Positions 16,483 to 22,759 of a stretch of 57,823 nucleotides of DNA are shown here, one piece after another. The stretch covers positions 1 to 57,823 of IMG/VR virus record IMGVR_UViG_3300034106_003862. One strand, 5' to 3'. Positions within the stretch are counted from its first letter, which is position 1; each line of letters begins with the position of its first letter. The translations under genes were made by a program, and so were the position numbers. The notes beneath the pieces are model-generated. The model did not search any database and had not been told where the DNA came from. It saw only the letters and a program-made list of their open reading frames with translations. This DNA comes from a virus.

Positions 16483-16964
16483 GTAACGCTCCATTTGAAA
16501 TCGCGGGCATGCGAGTCGTCATCGCGTCGCTGGAGGACGCCATCGAGAAGCTGGAGCGCGAGAACGCCGAGATGCGGAAATACAAGGAGCGGCTGAAGTG
16601 GCTTGCGACTCAACGCTGCTCTCCCGGAGACTACCCAAAAGGCGACGTGGGCGTTGTAGTTTCGGAAAACTACGCACAGGTCAGCTTGGAGACGGCCATC
16701 GACGATGCACGTCGAAAAGAATCTGCGCCCGAGCAGGCAAATCCGGCGCAAGGCTCCACGATTGCACGGCCCGCCGACCCGCCCGCTGTTTCGCAGCACC
16801 TGATGCTGAACGGTAAAGCCTATTCGCTCGACGAAATGCAGCGCACGCTGGACGTACAGGCGGATCAGATACGCGAGCTGGCCCGAGTGCTCCACCAGCA
16901 CGACATGATCCGCCAACGCGACCTCGCTCAATTCGAGCCGCGCCGGGAAGGAGGTGCGACGTGA
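16479..16964 (+). CDS. Hypothetical coiled-coil protein
   Basis: 161 residues from a GTG that overlaps the preceding TGA (GTGA). Residues 14-36 (VVIASLEDAIEKLERENAEMR) are a coiled coil, the middle is irregular, and a second helix spans about 115-145. Its start sequence GTGAGTAACGC is repeated exactly at the gene beginning at 17325, so the two N-termini (MSNAP, MSNAR) may derive from one another. Confidence 0.65.
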   Translation: MSNAPFEIAGMRVVIASLEDAIEKLERENAEMRKYKERLKWLATQRCSPGDYPKGDVGVVVSENYAQVSLETAIDDARRKESAPEQANPAQGSTIARPADPPAVSQHLMLNGKAYSLDEMQRTLDVQADQIRELARVLHQHDMIRQRDLAQFEPRREGGAT

Positions 16965-17332
16965 GCGATACACCGATGGAAGACGCGAAAACAAAGTTTT
17001 ACAGGCTCAATCCAGAAAAGAGAGAAGAGTTCCCTGCTGTTGACTTCGCTCGCTCACGGACCTGCCGTTTGATTGAGCGCGAGAACGCCGCGCTGCGGCA
17101 CACCGAGGAGAACTTGGTTGCCACCGTGCGTGGGCTGGAATTTGAGCTAGAGAAAGCGCAGAAGACGGTCGTCGCGCTGCGGGAGGCTGCGCTTGCGCTG
17201 ATAAGCGAGCTTGATGTAGAAGCGTTTGATCGTGTAGGCCGACCGAAGGGAGAGATGCTCTACGAGCACGTCGGTCCACTTCGCGCCGCTGTCAACGCCG
17301 CACGCGCAGGGGAGGAGGTTCGACGTGAGTAA
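16961..17332 (+). CDS. Hypothetical coiled-coil protein
   Basis: A 123-residue protein with a long helical segment (RLIERENAALRHTEENLVATVRG, LEFELEKAQKTVVALREAA; shown in parts) covering about residues 36-85. The GTG start is overlapped by the previous stop and preceded by a good Shine-Dalgarno sequence (GGAGGTGCGAC-GTG). It shares the general plan of its neighbours: one helix-rich domain and no catalytic motif. Confidence 0.65.
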   Translation: MSDTPMEDAKTKFYRLNPEKREEFPAVDFARSRTCRLIERENAALRHTEENLVATVRGLEFELEKAQKTVVALREAALALISELDVEAFDRVGRPKGEMLYEHVGPLRAAVNAARAGEEVRRE

Positions 17333-17711
17333 CGCAAGAAAGCTCTCCCTTTTTCTCGCCGAGTACAACCTCTGGCGACGCGGAGGGCTCGACGAGATGC
17401 CGTCGTCCCACACTCCCGCGGAAATCGGGGTTGCACTCGACGAGGCCGTGTATCTGCTCAAAAAATACGACGAGCTAGAGCGCGATGAACTGCGCAAGCT
17501 GCGTGCAGAACTCGACTGCTCGTGCAACGCCGAGGAGCTGACCAAAGCGTTCGATTGGCTCCAGAGAAACGCGCCTGTATCCATTCGTTACATGACAGGC
17601 AACGATCAGTGGAGCCTGCCCCCAGCCTACTGCGTGCTCGTCAAAGACCGTCTGTTCTACGGCACGACGGTGTTCCACGCGGTTCGAGAAGCGATGCTAA
17701 GTAAGCCATGA
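17325..17711 (+). CDS. Hypothetical early protein
   Basis: A 128-residue protein. Residues 1-75 are helical (IGVALDEAVYLLKKYDELERDELRKLRAEL) and the rest looks like a small beta domain (YMTGNDQWSLPPAYCVLVKDRLFYG). The GTG start follows GGAGGTTCGAC, nearly the same junction as the previous gene. It overlaps the next gene by ATGA. Function unknown. Confidence 0.65.
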   Translation: MSNARKLSLFLAEYNLWRRGGLDEMPSSHTPAEIGVALDEAVYLLKKYDELERDELRKLRAELDCSCNAEELTKAFDWLQRNAPVSIRYMTGNDQWSLPPAYCVLVKDRLFYGTTVFHAVREAMLSKP

Positions 17712-18355
17712 TCGATCTACCTGTTCACCAGTACGTCACCGTATCGCCCGGCCTCATACACGACGAGGTCCAGCGCGGCGCGTGGTTCGCCGTGCAGCCC
17801 AACATGGGCGGCGTGTGGGGCGGGCATGTTCTTCTGGAAAGTGGCGCACTTTACAGAAACATCCCGCTCCACGCGCTAGTCATCGGGCCCGACGACTCGC
17901 CGACCCAACGTCCCGAGGACCTGCAGCTCTGGGACTGTTACTCCGAGGAGGCCACGGCGATCGAGTACCGATACCTCCGCACGCAGGTCACGTTGAGCCG
18001 GTCGGCAAACTGCGGGGCGGCCCCGATCGTGGGGACGTATCTCTTCACGCTGATCCCGAGGAACGACGCATTCTCCCGGCACCCGGAGCAGGCGAAGGAG
18101 TTCGTCGTATCCGTGCGAGACGATACAAGCCGACTGGTTATTCGGGCCACGAACGAGCTGCTGTTCGCCGACAAGAGCCTCGCCGACCAGCCGACGGCAT
18201 GGCCCTACGGGCTCAAGCGCCTCGTCGAGGTGCCGAGCGTGGAGGGGTGGGATTATCGCAAACCGTTCGGGACATGGGGCGCAAAAACAGCCCCTAAAAC
18301 GGGCGATCCCGAAAACCCGGCACAAGCACCCGCCCAGAGCCCGAAAACCCCGTAA
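17708..18355 (+). CDS. Hypothetical protein, last gene of the first rightward block
   Basis: A 215-residue, mostly beta-predicted protein (YVTVSPGLIHDEVQRGAWFAV, GVWGGHVLLESGALYRNIPLHAL; shown in parts) with a low-complexity Lys/Pro-rich tail (KTGDPENPAQAPAQSPKTP). Its end faces the leftward island; the shared hairpin at 18412-18431 lies 57 bases beyond its stop but has a U-tract only in the leftward sense. No family recognised. Confidence 0.65.
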   Translation: MIDLPVHQYVTVSPGLIHDEVQRGAWFAVQPNMGGVWGGHVLLESGALYRNIPLHALVIGPDDSPTQRPEDLQLWDCYSEEATAIEYRYLRTQVTLSRSANCGAAPIVGTYLFTLIPRNDAFSRHPEQAKEFVVSVRDDTSRLVIRATNELLFADKSLADQPTAWPYGLKRLVEVPSVEGWDYRKPFGTWGAKTAPKTGDPENPAQAPAQSPKTP

Positions 18356-18406
18356 AACCAAATGCCCGGCGTCCCGCAGGCCGTCCGACCGCAGGGTGTG
18401 GACACG

Positions 18407-18431
18407 AAAAAGCCCCGGATTTCTCCGGGGC
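18407..18431 (-). terminator. Rho-independent terminator of the leftward island
   Basis: Stem GCCCCGG/CCGGGGC (18412-18418 with 18425-18431), 6-base loop, followed leftward by five U residues (18407-18411). It sits between the convergent genes at 17708-18355 and 18442-18730. Its sequence, including the flank CCTGAGGG, is nearly repeated by the terminator at 19608-19631. Confidence 0.8.
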
Positions 18432-18441
18432 CTGAGGGTGG

Positions 18442-18730
18442 TCACTGGCCGATCCGGTGCGCCGCCGCTCGTTCGGCAGCGGCCCGGGCGATGGTCGCGT
18501 AGGACTCCGCCCTCGCCACCTGCTTCGATTCGCTCACCACCCGTGTGGCGGCGAGGGCGCTGCGGGCGGCACGTTCTGCGTGGGTGGCCGCACGCTCGGC
18601 GGAGTGGACCCACGCCGCGAGGTCGTGGGGGTCGGTAGGCGTCCAGCTCGGCCCGGCAGGCGTCGAGGGCCAGCTCGGCGGCGGCGCGTGCGTATTCGGC
18701 GGCGGTGGTGGGGAAGATTGAGGAGGTCAT
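18442..18730 (-). pseudogene. Small Ala/Arg-rich gene with an apparent +1 frameshift in a C5 run
   Basis: The first frame, from the ATG at 18730, gives a normal-looking start (MTSSIFPTTAAEYARAAAE, then LALDACRAELDAY) and then turns into Pro/Arg-rich nonsense. The +1 frame picks up at the run of five C's (18627-18631 on the plus strand as G's) and gives a clean helical tail (DLAAWVHSAERAATHAERA, SYATIARAAAERAAAHRIGQ) to a TGA at 18442-18444. The joined product would be about 95 residues, ending just before the terminator. It may be a decayed gene, a sequencing indel in the homopolymer, or programmed +1 slippage on CCC-C. Confidence 0.55.
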
Positions 18731-18735
18731 GGGAA

Positions 18736-19062
18736 TTAGCGTCCGAAGACGGCTTCGAGGTCGGCGTCGATCTGGGCCTCAGCCGCGACCTCGGCGTCGT
18801 GGTCGGCCTGCCGCGTGTAAGTCTCCTCGACGCGCCGATAGTCGCCTCGGCCCTCGGCGATGCGGAAGCGGTACCCGCCGCCGGGGAACCGGTCAACGGA
18901 CAAGAAGGTGCTGGCGTCGAGGCGCTTTACCCAGATGCGGGTGCACCGCGCCAGAGGGACGGCGACCTTGTGGTCGGGGACTTCGCGGAGCAGGCGCTTG
19001 ATTTCCGTGACGAGCGTCGCATCGACGGCGCGGGTGATGTTTTCGGTGGTGGGGGTGCTCAT
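18736..19062 (-). CDS. Hypothetical island protein
   Basis: A 108-residue protein: an N-terminal helix (TEIKRLLREVPDHKVAV), a beta-rich middle (RIWVKRLDASTFLSVDRFPGG) and an acidic C-terminal helix. It starts after CTACTCCC-ATG, the pyrimidine-rich context typical of this island. The next gene starts five bases after its stop. Function unknown. Confidence 0.65.
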   Translation of the reverse strand: MSTPTTENITRAVDATLVTEIKRLLREVPDHKVAVPLARCTRIWVKRLDASTFLSVDRFPGGGYRFRIAEGRGDYRRVEETYTRQADHDAEVAAEAQIDADLEAVFGR

Positions 19063-19088
19063 GGGAGTAGGGATTTTTCAGCCGGAAA

Positions 19089-19115
19089 CCCCGCCCCGGC
19101 GAACCGGAGGCGGGG
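19089..19115 (-). terminator. Strong GC hairpin between island genes
   Basis: Stem CCCCGCCCCGG/CCGGAGGCGGGG with one mismatch and a 4-base loop, 23 bases after the stop of the gene at 19139-19513. Only three U residues follow leftward, so it may attenuate rather than end transcription toward the gene at 18736-19062. Confidence 0.5.
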
Positions 19116-19138
19116 CGAGGGGCCGGAGGGCGGGCCGA

Positions 19139-19513
19139 TCAGAGCACCGCGACTGTGAGCTTCAGGTCCATGATCGTTTCGCGGGCATTGCGGCTGATGA
19201 AGGGTCGGCTGATCGCGATCTCATCGTCTCCGAAGACTACCACCGAAAACCGCGTGTCGCTCAGGCTCGAATGGAACGGGCTGTACTTGTTGAGGAGCAG
19301 TATGTCGTAGGTCCGATAGTGGAACCAGACCTCGGTCTCGCCATTGGTCTCGTTGCGGACGACGAACACTTGGGTGATCTGGGTGTCGCGGTCGTCGCGA
19401 GCGAGGTCGGCCCGGGCGAGGGGCTCGTTGTAGCTCAGGTCGATGCCCGCGGCGGCGACGGCATCGGACAGCTTCGAGTGGCGGGAGACGATCTTCAGGG
19501 TGGTGGTGTTCAT
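19139..19513 (-). CDS. Hypothetical island protein
   Basis: A 124-residue, mostly beta-predicted protein (QITQVFVVRNETNG, EVWFHYRTYDILLLNKYS, RFSVVVFGDDEIAIS). It follows the promoter at 19550-19578 and the leader CTCCTCCCTCCC-ATG. Its 34-base start region is identical to that of the gene at 20085-20408, though the proteins differ after the start codon. Function unknown. Confidence 0.65.
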   Translation of the reverse strand: MNTTTLKIVSRHSKLSDAVAAAGIDLSYNEPLARADLARDDRDTQITQVFVVRNETNGETEVWFHYRTYDILLLNKYSPFHSSLSDTRFSVVVFGDDEIAISRPFISRNARETIMDLKLTVAVL

Positions 19514-19549
19514 GGGAGGGAGGAGTTAAGGATTTCGATTACGAGACAG

Positions 19550-19578
19550 AGCGTGGACCCCCTTCGGAATATTGGCAA
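19550..19578 (-). promoter_or_regulatory. Island promoter, copy A
   Basis: The -35 TTGCCA (19573-19578) and the -10-like CACGCT (19550-19555) are spaced by exactly 17 bases and share the flank GCTTGCCA and a G-run in the spacer with copies at 20445-20473 and 22588-22616. It drives 19513-18442. Confidence 0.7.
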
Positions 19579-19607
19579 GCACATATTTTCAGATATTTTT
19601 TGGGCCC

Positions 19608-19631
19608 AAAAAAGCCCCGGTTTCCCGGGGC
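19608..19631 (-). terminator. Rho-independent terminator inside the island
   Basis: Stem GCCCCGG/CCGGGGC (19614-19620 with 19625-19631), a 4-base loop and six U residues leftward. It ends the unit 20408-19640 and is followed about 30 bases later by promoter copy A. It is nearly identical to the terminator at 18407-18431. Confidence 0.85.
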
Positions 19632-19639
19632 CTGAGGGC

Positions 19640-19831
19640 TCACCACGTCGTGACCCGCTCGATCGCCCGGAGCCGCTTGTCGTGCAGCTCAGCGATCCGG
19701 GCCACGATGGCCGTCCGCTGCTCGCGGCCCGGCCCCGTGTGACGTAGCCGCTCTTCCAATACGGCAATCTCTCGGGCGTAGTACACCACCATCGCCCGAT
19801 CGCTCGGGCCCACCTGTGATTCGGTTCTCAT
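19640..19831 (-). CDS. Small helical island protein
   Basis: A 63-residue, Arg-rich helical protein (MVVYYAREIAVLEERLRHTGP, with IVARIAELHDKRLRAIERV). Its ATG overlaps the upstream TGA, so it is coupled to the 86-residue gene before it. It ends nine bases before the terminator hairpin. Function unknown. Confidence 0.6.
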   Translation of the reverse strand: MRTESQVGPSDRAMVVYYAREIAVLEERLRHTGPGREQRTAIVARIAELHDKRLRAIERVTTW

Positions 19832-20088
19832 AGGTGGTCGGCGATGTGCTGCTCGATCTCAGCGAGTTCGCGGTTGATTTGTTCGAGAGCGGCGAATCGG
19901 GCGGCGTGCTGTTCGCGTGCGGCCTTCCACGCCTCGTCCCCCTGCGGGTAGTAGTCGCGGGCGTTGAACTCGACCTGCTCCAGAGTGAGGATCGCGTCGC
20001 GGAGCATCCGCCGGGCCAGCCCGTACTGACGGGCCAGCCCAGCGGCGTTGCTGCCATTAGTGTGGATGGTTGGGAGGATGAGTTTCAT
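19828..20088 (-). CDS. Small helical island protein
   Basis: An 86-residue, mostly alpha-helical protein (AGLARQYGLARRMLRDAILT, FAALEQINRELAEIEQHIADHL). It overlaps the genes on both sides by ATGA, which makes the three genes 20408-19640 one coupled unit. Function unknown. Confidence 0.6.
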   Translation of the reverse strand: MKLILPTIHTNGSNAAGLARQYGLARRMLRDAILTLEQVEFNARDYYPQGDEAWKAAREQHAARFAALEQINRELAEIEQHIADHL

Positions 20089-20408
20089 CGGAGTGAGTTG
20101 ATCGAGGCTTCGAGCGCGATGCGGGCACCGGCCATGATGCTCTCGCGCTTCTTGTGAGCGGCCAGCACGATCCGCTCGGCCTCGCGGTTGGCGGACTCAC
20201 GAGCGTCGCGTGCGTGGTCCTCGGCACGCTCCATCACGTCGGCAGCGGCGGCGCGTGCGACGGACAGGGGCAGGGGCGGGGTCATGTCGGCGCGAATCTC
20301 GCGGATGATCGCGTCGAGCTGGTCGATGAGCACCGGACCGAAATAGGAGTCGGTCCCGAGCTTGTCGGCGAATTCGCGGAGGATGTTGATCTCTTGGTCT
20401 TTTGTCAT
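20085..20408 (-). CDS. Helical island protein
   Basis: A 107-residue protein, first gene of the unit under promoter copy B. A helical N-terminus (EINILREFADKLG) is followed by a long A/E/R-rich helix (ADVMERAEDHARDARESANR onward). Start context CTCCTCCCTCCC-ATG with no Shine-Dalgarno sequence. Function unknown. Confidence 0.65.
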   Translation of the reverse strand: MTKDQEINILREFADKLGTDSYFGPVLIDQLDAIIREIRADMTPPLPLSVARAAAADVMERAEDHARDARESANREAERIVLAAHKKRESIMAGARIALEASINSLR

Positions 20409-20444
20409 GGGAGGGAGGAGTTAAGGATTTCGATTACGACTCAG

Positions 20445-20473
20445 AGCATGGTGCCCCGGTTTGATATTGGCAA
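20445..20473 (-). promoter_or_regulatory. Island promoter, copy B
   Basis: The -35 TTGCCA (20468-20473) and the -10-like CATGCT (20445-20450) are spaced by 17 bases, with CCGGGG in the spacer. The 34 bases ending at the next gene's ATG are identical to those after copy A. Confidence 0.7.
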
Positions 20474-20482
20474 GCACAAATC

Positions 20483-20524
20483 GAAGAAAAAGAACGCCCC
20501 CAGACCCATAGGCCCGGAGGCGTT
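20483..20524 (-). terminator. Terminator after the pentapeptide gene
   Basis: A GC-rich hairpin whose outer stem AACGCC/GGCGTT (20493-20498 with 20519-20524) is clear and whose inner pairs are imperfect. It is followed leftward by CTTTTTCTT. It would end the unit 21471-20547 just before promoter copy B. Confidence 0.65.
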
Positions 20525-20546
20525 GAGGCCCAACGACTTACGACGA

Positions 20547-20960
20547 TTAAACTTTGTCGAAGACGGTGCCCTTGGTCTCGCACTTGACGAACGAAACGCC
20601 GCGCAACTGGGCCCCGCTGAACTCGGCGTCCGTGAGGTCGGCTCCGTCCGTCCGACACCCGGTCAGGTTGGCGGATACGAACGTAGTGCCCACGGCGGAT
20701 ACGCCGGTCATGTCGGAGAAGACGAACATCGCGTTGTCTGCCCGAGCGTGGCTCAGGTCAGCGAACGAGAGATCGGCCCCGCTCAAATCAGCGTCGCGTA
20801 GGTCGGTGTCCCGGAGGTCGGCGTCGGCGAACAGGGCTCTCCTCAGCAGGAGCCCGCGCAGGTTGACTCCGCGCAGGTTCTGGCCGAAGAAGTTGGCCCG
20901 CTGTCCGCCTCTGCCCATTAACCAGAGGCCGTGGGCCTCGACGATTTCGTGGAGGTTCAT
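20547..20960 (-). CDS. Pentapeptide-repeat protein
   Basis: A 137-residue protein. Residues about 25-130 are consecutive A(D/N)LXX-type pentapeptides (ADADLRDTDLRDADLSGADL onward), the signature of a right-handed quadrilateral beta helix. Known members bind and inhibit or protect DNA gyrase, and many have no known role. It overlaps the upstream DnaA-domain gene by ATGA. A link to DNA topology during replication is an inference from that neighbour. Confidence 0.85.
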   Translation of the reverse strand: MNLHEIVEAHGLWLMGRGGQRANFFGQNLRGVNLRGLLLRRALFADADLRDTDLRDADLSGADLSFADLSHARADNAMFVFSDMTGVSAVGTTFVSANLTGCRTDGADLTDAEFSGAQLRGVSFVKCETKGTVFDKV

Positions 20961-21244
20961 TTTATGGGTAAGTTCATTCCCAAGGCCATCGACTCGATCC
21001 GTGCGCGGAACTTTTTCTCTGTATTCATCCGAGCGGATACAGACTTCACGGCGTGCCGGATGGTGTTGTGATTGCGCTGGAATGCGGCGGCAATCTCGGA
21101 CCAGTCCGGACGCGAACGGAACGCGAGGAACATCGCGACGTGACGCGCCTCGACTCGTGGAGCGGATCGGTCCGGGTCGATGATGTCCTCGGGCCGGAGC
21201 TGGTAGAGAGCCGCGACCCGGGCGAGGATGGTTAGGTAGCTCAC
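20957..21244 (-). CDS. Stand-alone DnaA domain IV-like protein
   Basis: A 95-residue protein. Residues about 30-85 match the DNA-binding domain of DnaA: EARHVAMFLAFRSRP, WSEIAAAFQRNHNTIRHAVKSV (in place of the usual HTTVLHA). There is no AAA+ domain. The N-terminal 28 residues also resemble the linker to domain IV (LYQLRPEDIIDP). It could compete for host DnaA boxes, mark the phage origin or act as a repressor. GTG start overlapping the previous TGA. Confidence 0.8.
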   Translation of the reverse strand: MSYLTILARVAALYQLRPEDIIDPDRSAPRVEARHVAMFLAFRSRPDWSEIAAAFQRNHNTIRHAVKSVSARMNTEKKFRARIESMALGMNLPIK

Positions 21245-21471
21245 TTCGTGTCCTTTTTTCCGCGACGACGCGAGTACTCGGCGACGATTGACTCGTCGAG
21301 CAGTTCATTGAGGAGGTCGCCCGCAGAGATGCCGAGAGCGAAGCTGTAGAATTCGAGCCGGGTCTTCGCGACGAACGGCACGCGCCACGGGAGATTGCAT
21401 CGTCGTGCGTTTGGAATTTTCGGGCGACCGGGGGACCGGGGCGTGGGGCTGGTGGTGGGGGTGGTGTTCAT
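21241..21471 (-). CDS. Small hypothetical protein, possible ribbon-helix-helix type
   Basis: A 76-residue protein with a Pro/Thr-rich N-terminus and then a strand-helix-helix pattern (WRVPFVAKTRLEFYSFALG, ISAGDLLNELLDESIVAEY) resembling small DNA-binding proteins. Its ATG lies directly after a terminator U-tract (T9 then CTCCC-ATG), an odd position. It heads the 21471-20547 unit. Confidence 0.6.
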   Translation of the reverse strand: MNTTPTTSPTPRSPGRPKIPNARRCNLPWRVPFVAKTRLEFYSFALGISAGDLLNELLDESIVAEYSRRRGKKDTK

Positions 21472-21476
21472 GGGAG

Positions 21477-21515
21477 AAAAAAAAAGAGGGCGAGCAACCC
21501 GTGTCACTCGCCCTC
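21477..21515 (-). terminator. Perfect terminator abutting a start codon
   Basis: A perfect 9-base stem GAGGGCGAG/CTCGCCCTC (21486-21494 with 21507-21515), a 12-base loop and nine U residues leftward. It begins 12 bases after the DUF932-like stop, and the U-tract ends five bases before the next ATG. No separate promoter is visible between them, so downstream genes need read-through. Confidence 0.85.
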
Positions 21516-21527
21516 ATTGGTGTCGAG

Positions 21528-22352
21528 TTAGATCGTCACAGCGTGGCCGTTGGCGATCGACTCAGCGGCCTGCCAGAGCTGGGTGTTGATCCGCTCCGAG
21601 GCCGTCAGGCTCGTGACCTGTTTGACCCGGCGGTACGAGAGGGTCGGCAGCTCGGTGCCGTCGTCATTGTATTGGCGGAATCCAGCCATCCATCTGCCGC
21701 GCATGAGCGATTCCTGAGTGCGGTTGAACGAGCGCCAGAGGTCGTTGCCGTTGTCGCCGTACCGGCGGGCCATGCTGTACTGGATGCTCACGCGAGCCGG
21801 GGCGCTCTTTTCGTTCGGCCAGCGGAATCCGAGAGCCTGCCGGGCGAACGCCATCTGCTGTTCCGGCGACAGCTCGATGGACCGCCAGAGGTCAACGGCG
21901 CTGATCACGCGGTCGAAATTCTTCCGAGCCTCGCGGGCTCCGGCGACGATGCGGTTTTCGAGGTTGTCACCACGGTGGTGATACACGCCGCCCACGGCCT
22001 TGATTCCGGTGTAGAGCTGGTTGGTGCAGGCGGACCGGAGGAAGCCGCCGATCAGACGGAACGCGCAACCACCGTCCGACGAGTTGGCCAGCCGCATGAG
22101 CGGCGAGCCCTCGGCGTGCGTGGGCAGGTCCGGGTGGGTCAAAGAAATCTCGTGCTTCCGATGTTCGAGCTTGGCGAGCGACCGGGACCGCACTTGCCGG
22201 GCGTCGGTGACGACCCAGCCGTCCTGCTGGAGCGCGTCGATGACGTTAGCGGTCGTGACGTGCGAGTAGGAGTCGGTCAGGTGGGCATCCGGGCTGATGG
22301 AAAAAGCAGCCGGAGCGAGGCTGCGAATCTGGGTCATGTTCATTGCGTTCAT
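21528..22352 (-). CDS. DUF932-like phage/plasmid protein
   Basis: A 274-residue protein that fits the DUF932 family of phage and plasmid proteins: an N-terminal HVTTANVIDALQQDGWVVTDARQ module, HEISLTHPD, a central LRSACTNQLYTG-like segment, then a helical C-terminus with YSMARRYGDNGNDLWRSFNRTQE. The family has no settled function. The ATG at 22352 or the nearby MNMTQ could be the start. No strong promoter lies between it and the 55-residue gene before it, so promoter copy C probably drives both. Confidence 0.7.
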   Translation of the reverse strand: MNAMNMTQIRSLAPAAFSISPDAHLTDSYSHVTTANVIDALQQDGWVVTDARQVRSRSLAKLEHRKHEISLTHPDLPTHAEGSPLMRLANSSDGGCAFRLIGGFLRSACTNQLYTGIKAVGGVYHHRGDNLENRIVAGAREARKNFDRVISAVDLWRSIELSPEQQMAFARQALGFRWPNEKSAPARVSIQYSMARRYGDNGNDLWRSFNRTQESLMRGRWMAGFRQYNDDGTELPTLSYRRVKQVTSLTASERINTQLWQAAESIANGHAVTI

Positions 22353-22393
22353 TGTGGATACGTTTTTGGGTTTTTGGTTCTGACAGGAAAGGG

Positions 22394-22561
22394 TTAAGCG
22401 GTGATCAGACCGGCATCGATGAGCTGGCGAGCTGTGCGATGGTAGTAGCCCTGCAACGAATAGAGCAGGCCGGTGTCGAGCAGGTTCTGGAAGAAGGCGA
22501 TGATCTCGTCGTCGGTCATCTCGCCGTTCTCGAATCGGATAATGTTGTCTACGTTATTCAT
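22394..22561 (-). CDS. Small DUF7417-like phage protein
   Basis: A 55-residue protein (MNNVDNIIRFENGEMTDDEI, FFQNLLDTGLLYSLQGYYHR, LIDAGLITA). The pattern, helix plus LQGxYxRTAxxLIxAG, is one I know from very common small phage proteins (DUF7417). It is the first gene of the leftward island, after promoter copy C, with start context CACTCCC-ATG. Function unknown. Confidence 0.75.
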   Translation of the reverse strand: MNNVDNIIRFENGEMTDDEIIAFFQNLLDTGLLYSLQGYYHRTARQLIDAGLITA

Positions 22562-22587
22562 GGGAGTGAGGAGTTGTTACGCCCATC

Positions 22588-22616
22588 ACCATGAGACCCC
22601 GCAGGCATTCTGGCAA
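22588..22616 (-). promoter_or_regulatory. Island promoter, copy C
   Basis: The -35 TTGCCA (22611-22616) and the -10-like CATGGT (22588-22593) are spaced by 17 bases, with a GCGGGG spacer block as in copies A and B. It drives the 55-residue gene and probably the DUF932-like gene. Confidence 0.7.
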
Positions 22617-22634
22617 GCCTTAATCTTAAAATTC

Positions 22635-22651
22635 TTCAGAAATTTTCTGAA
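22635..22651. promoter_or_regulatory. Perfect 17-bp palindrome in the divergent region
   Basis: TTCAGAAATTTTCTGAA is an 8-1-8 inverted repeat, 19 bases upstream of the -35 of island promoter C and about 25 bases before the rightward promoter. It is a good operator candidate for a dimeric regulator such as the RHH or HTH protein encoded just to the right. Confidence 0.5.
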
Positions 22652-22675
22652 CCAGAAATAGGCCATTATCAACGA

Positions 22676-22704
22676 CTTACAAAACTCCTGCTGTAAGGTA
22701 ATCT
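22676..22704 (+). promoter_or_regulatory. Rightward promoter with an internal inverted repeat
   Basis: TTACAA (22677-22682), a 16-base spacer and TAATCT (22699-22704) make a plausible promoter for the replication block. CTTACA (22676-22681) and TGTAAG (22692-22697) form an inverted repeat lying over the -35 and spacer, so a bound protein would shut it. Confidence 0.45.
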
Positions 22705-22759
22705 GGATACGCGGCGAAAGAGCGTGAAAAAACGAGCTGCCGGGTGTCTGCTGCTCACC

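Noticed and set aside
20526-20560. GTCGTAAGTC after the pentapeptide gene as a seventh late motif
   Set aside because: It breaks the ACT half (AGT instead), has no -10-like box, and lies downstream of a stop next to a terminator, not before a gene.
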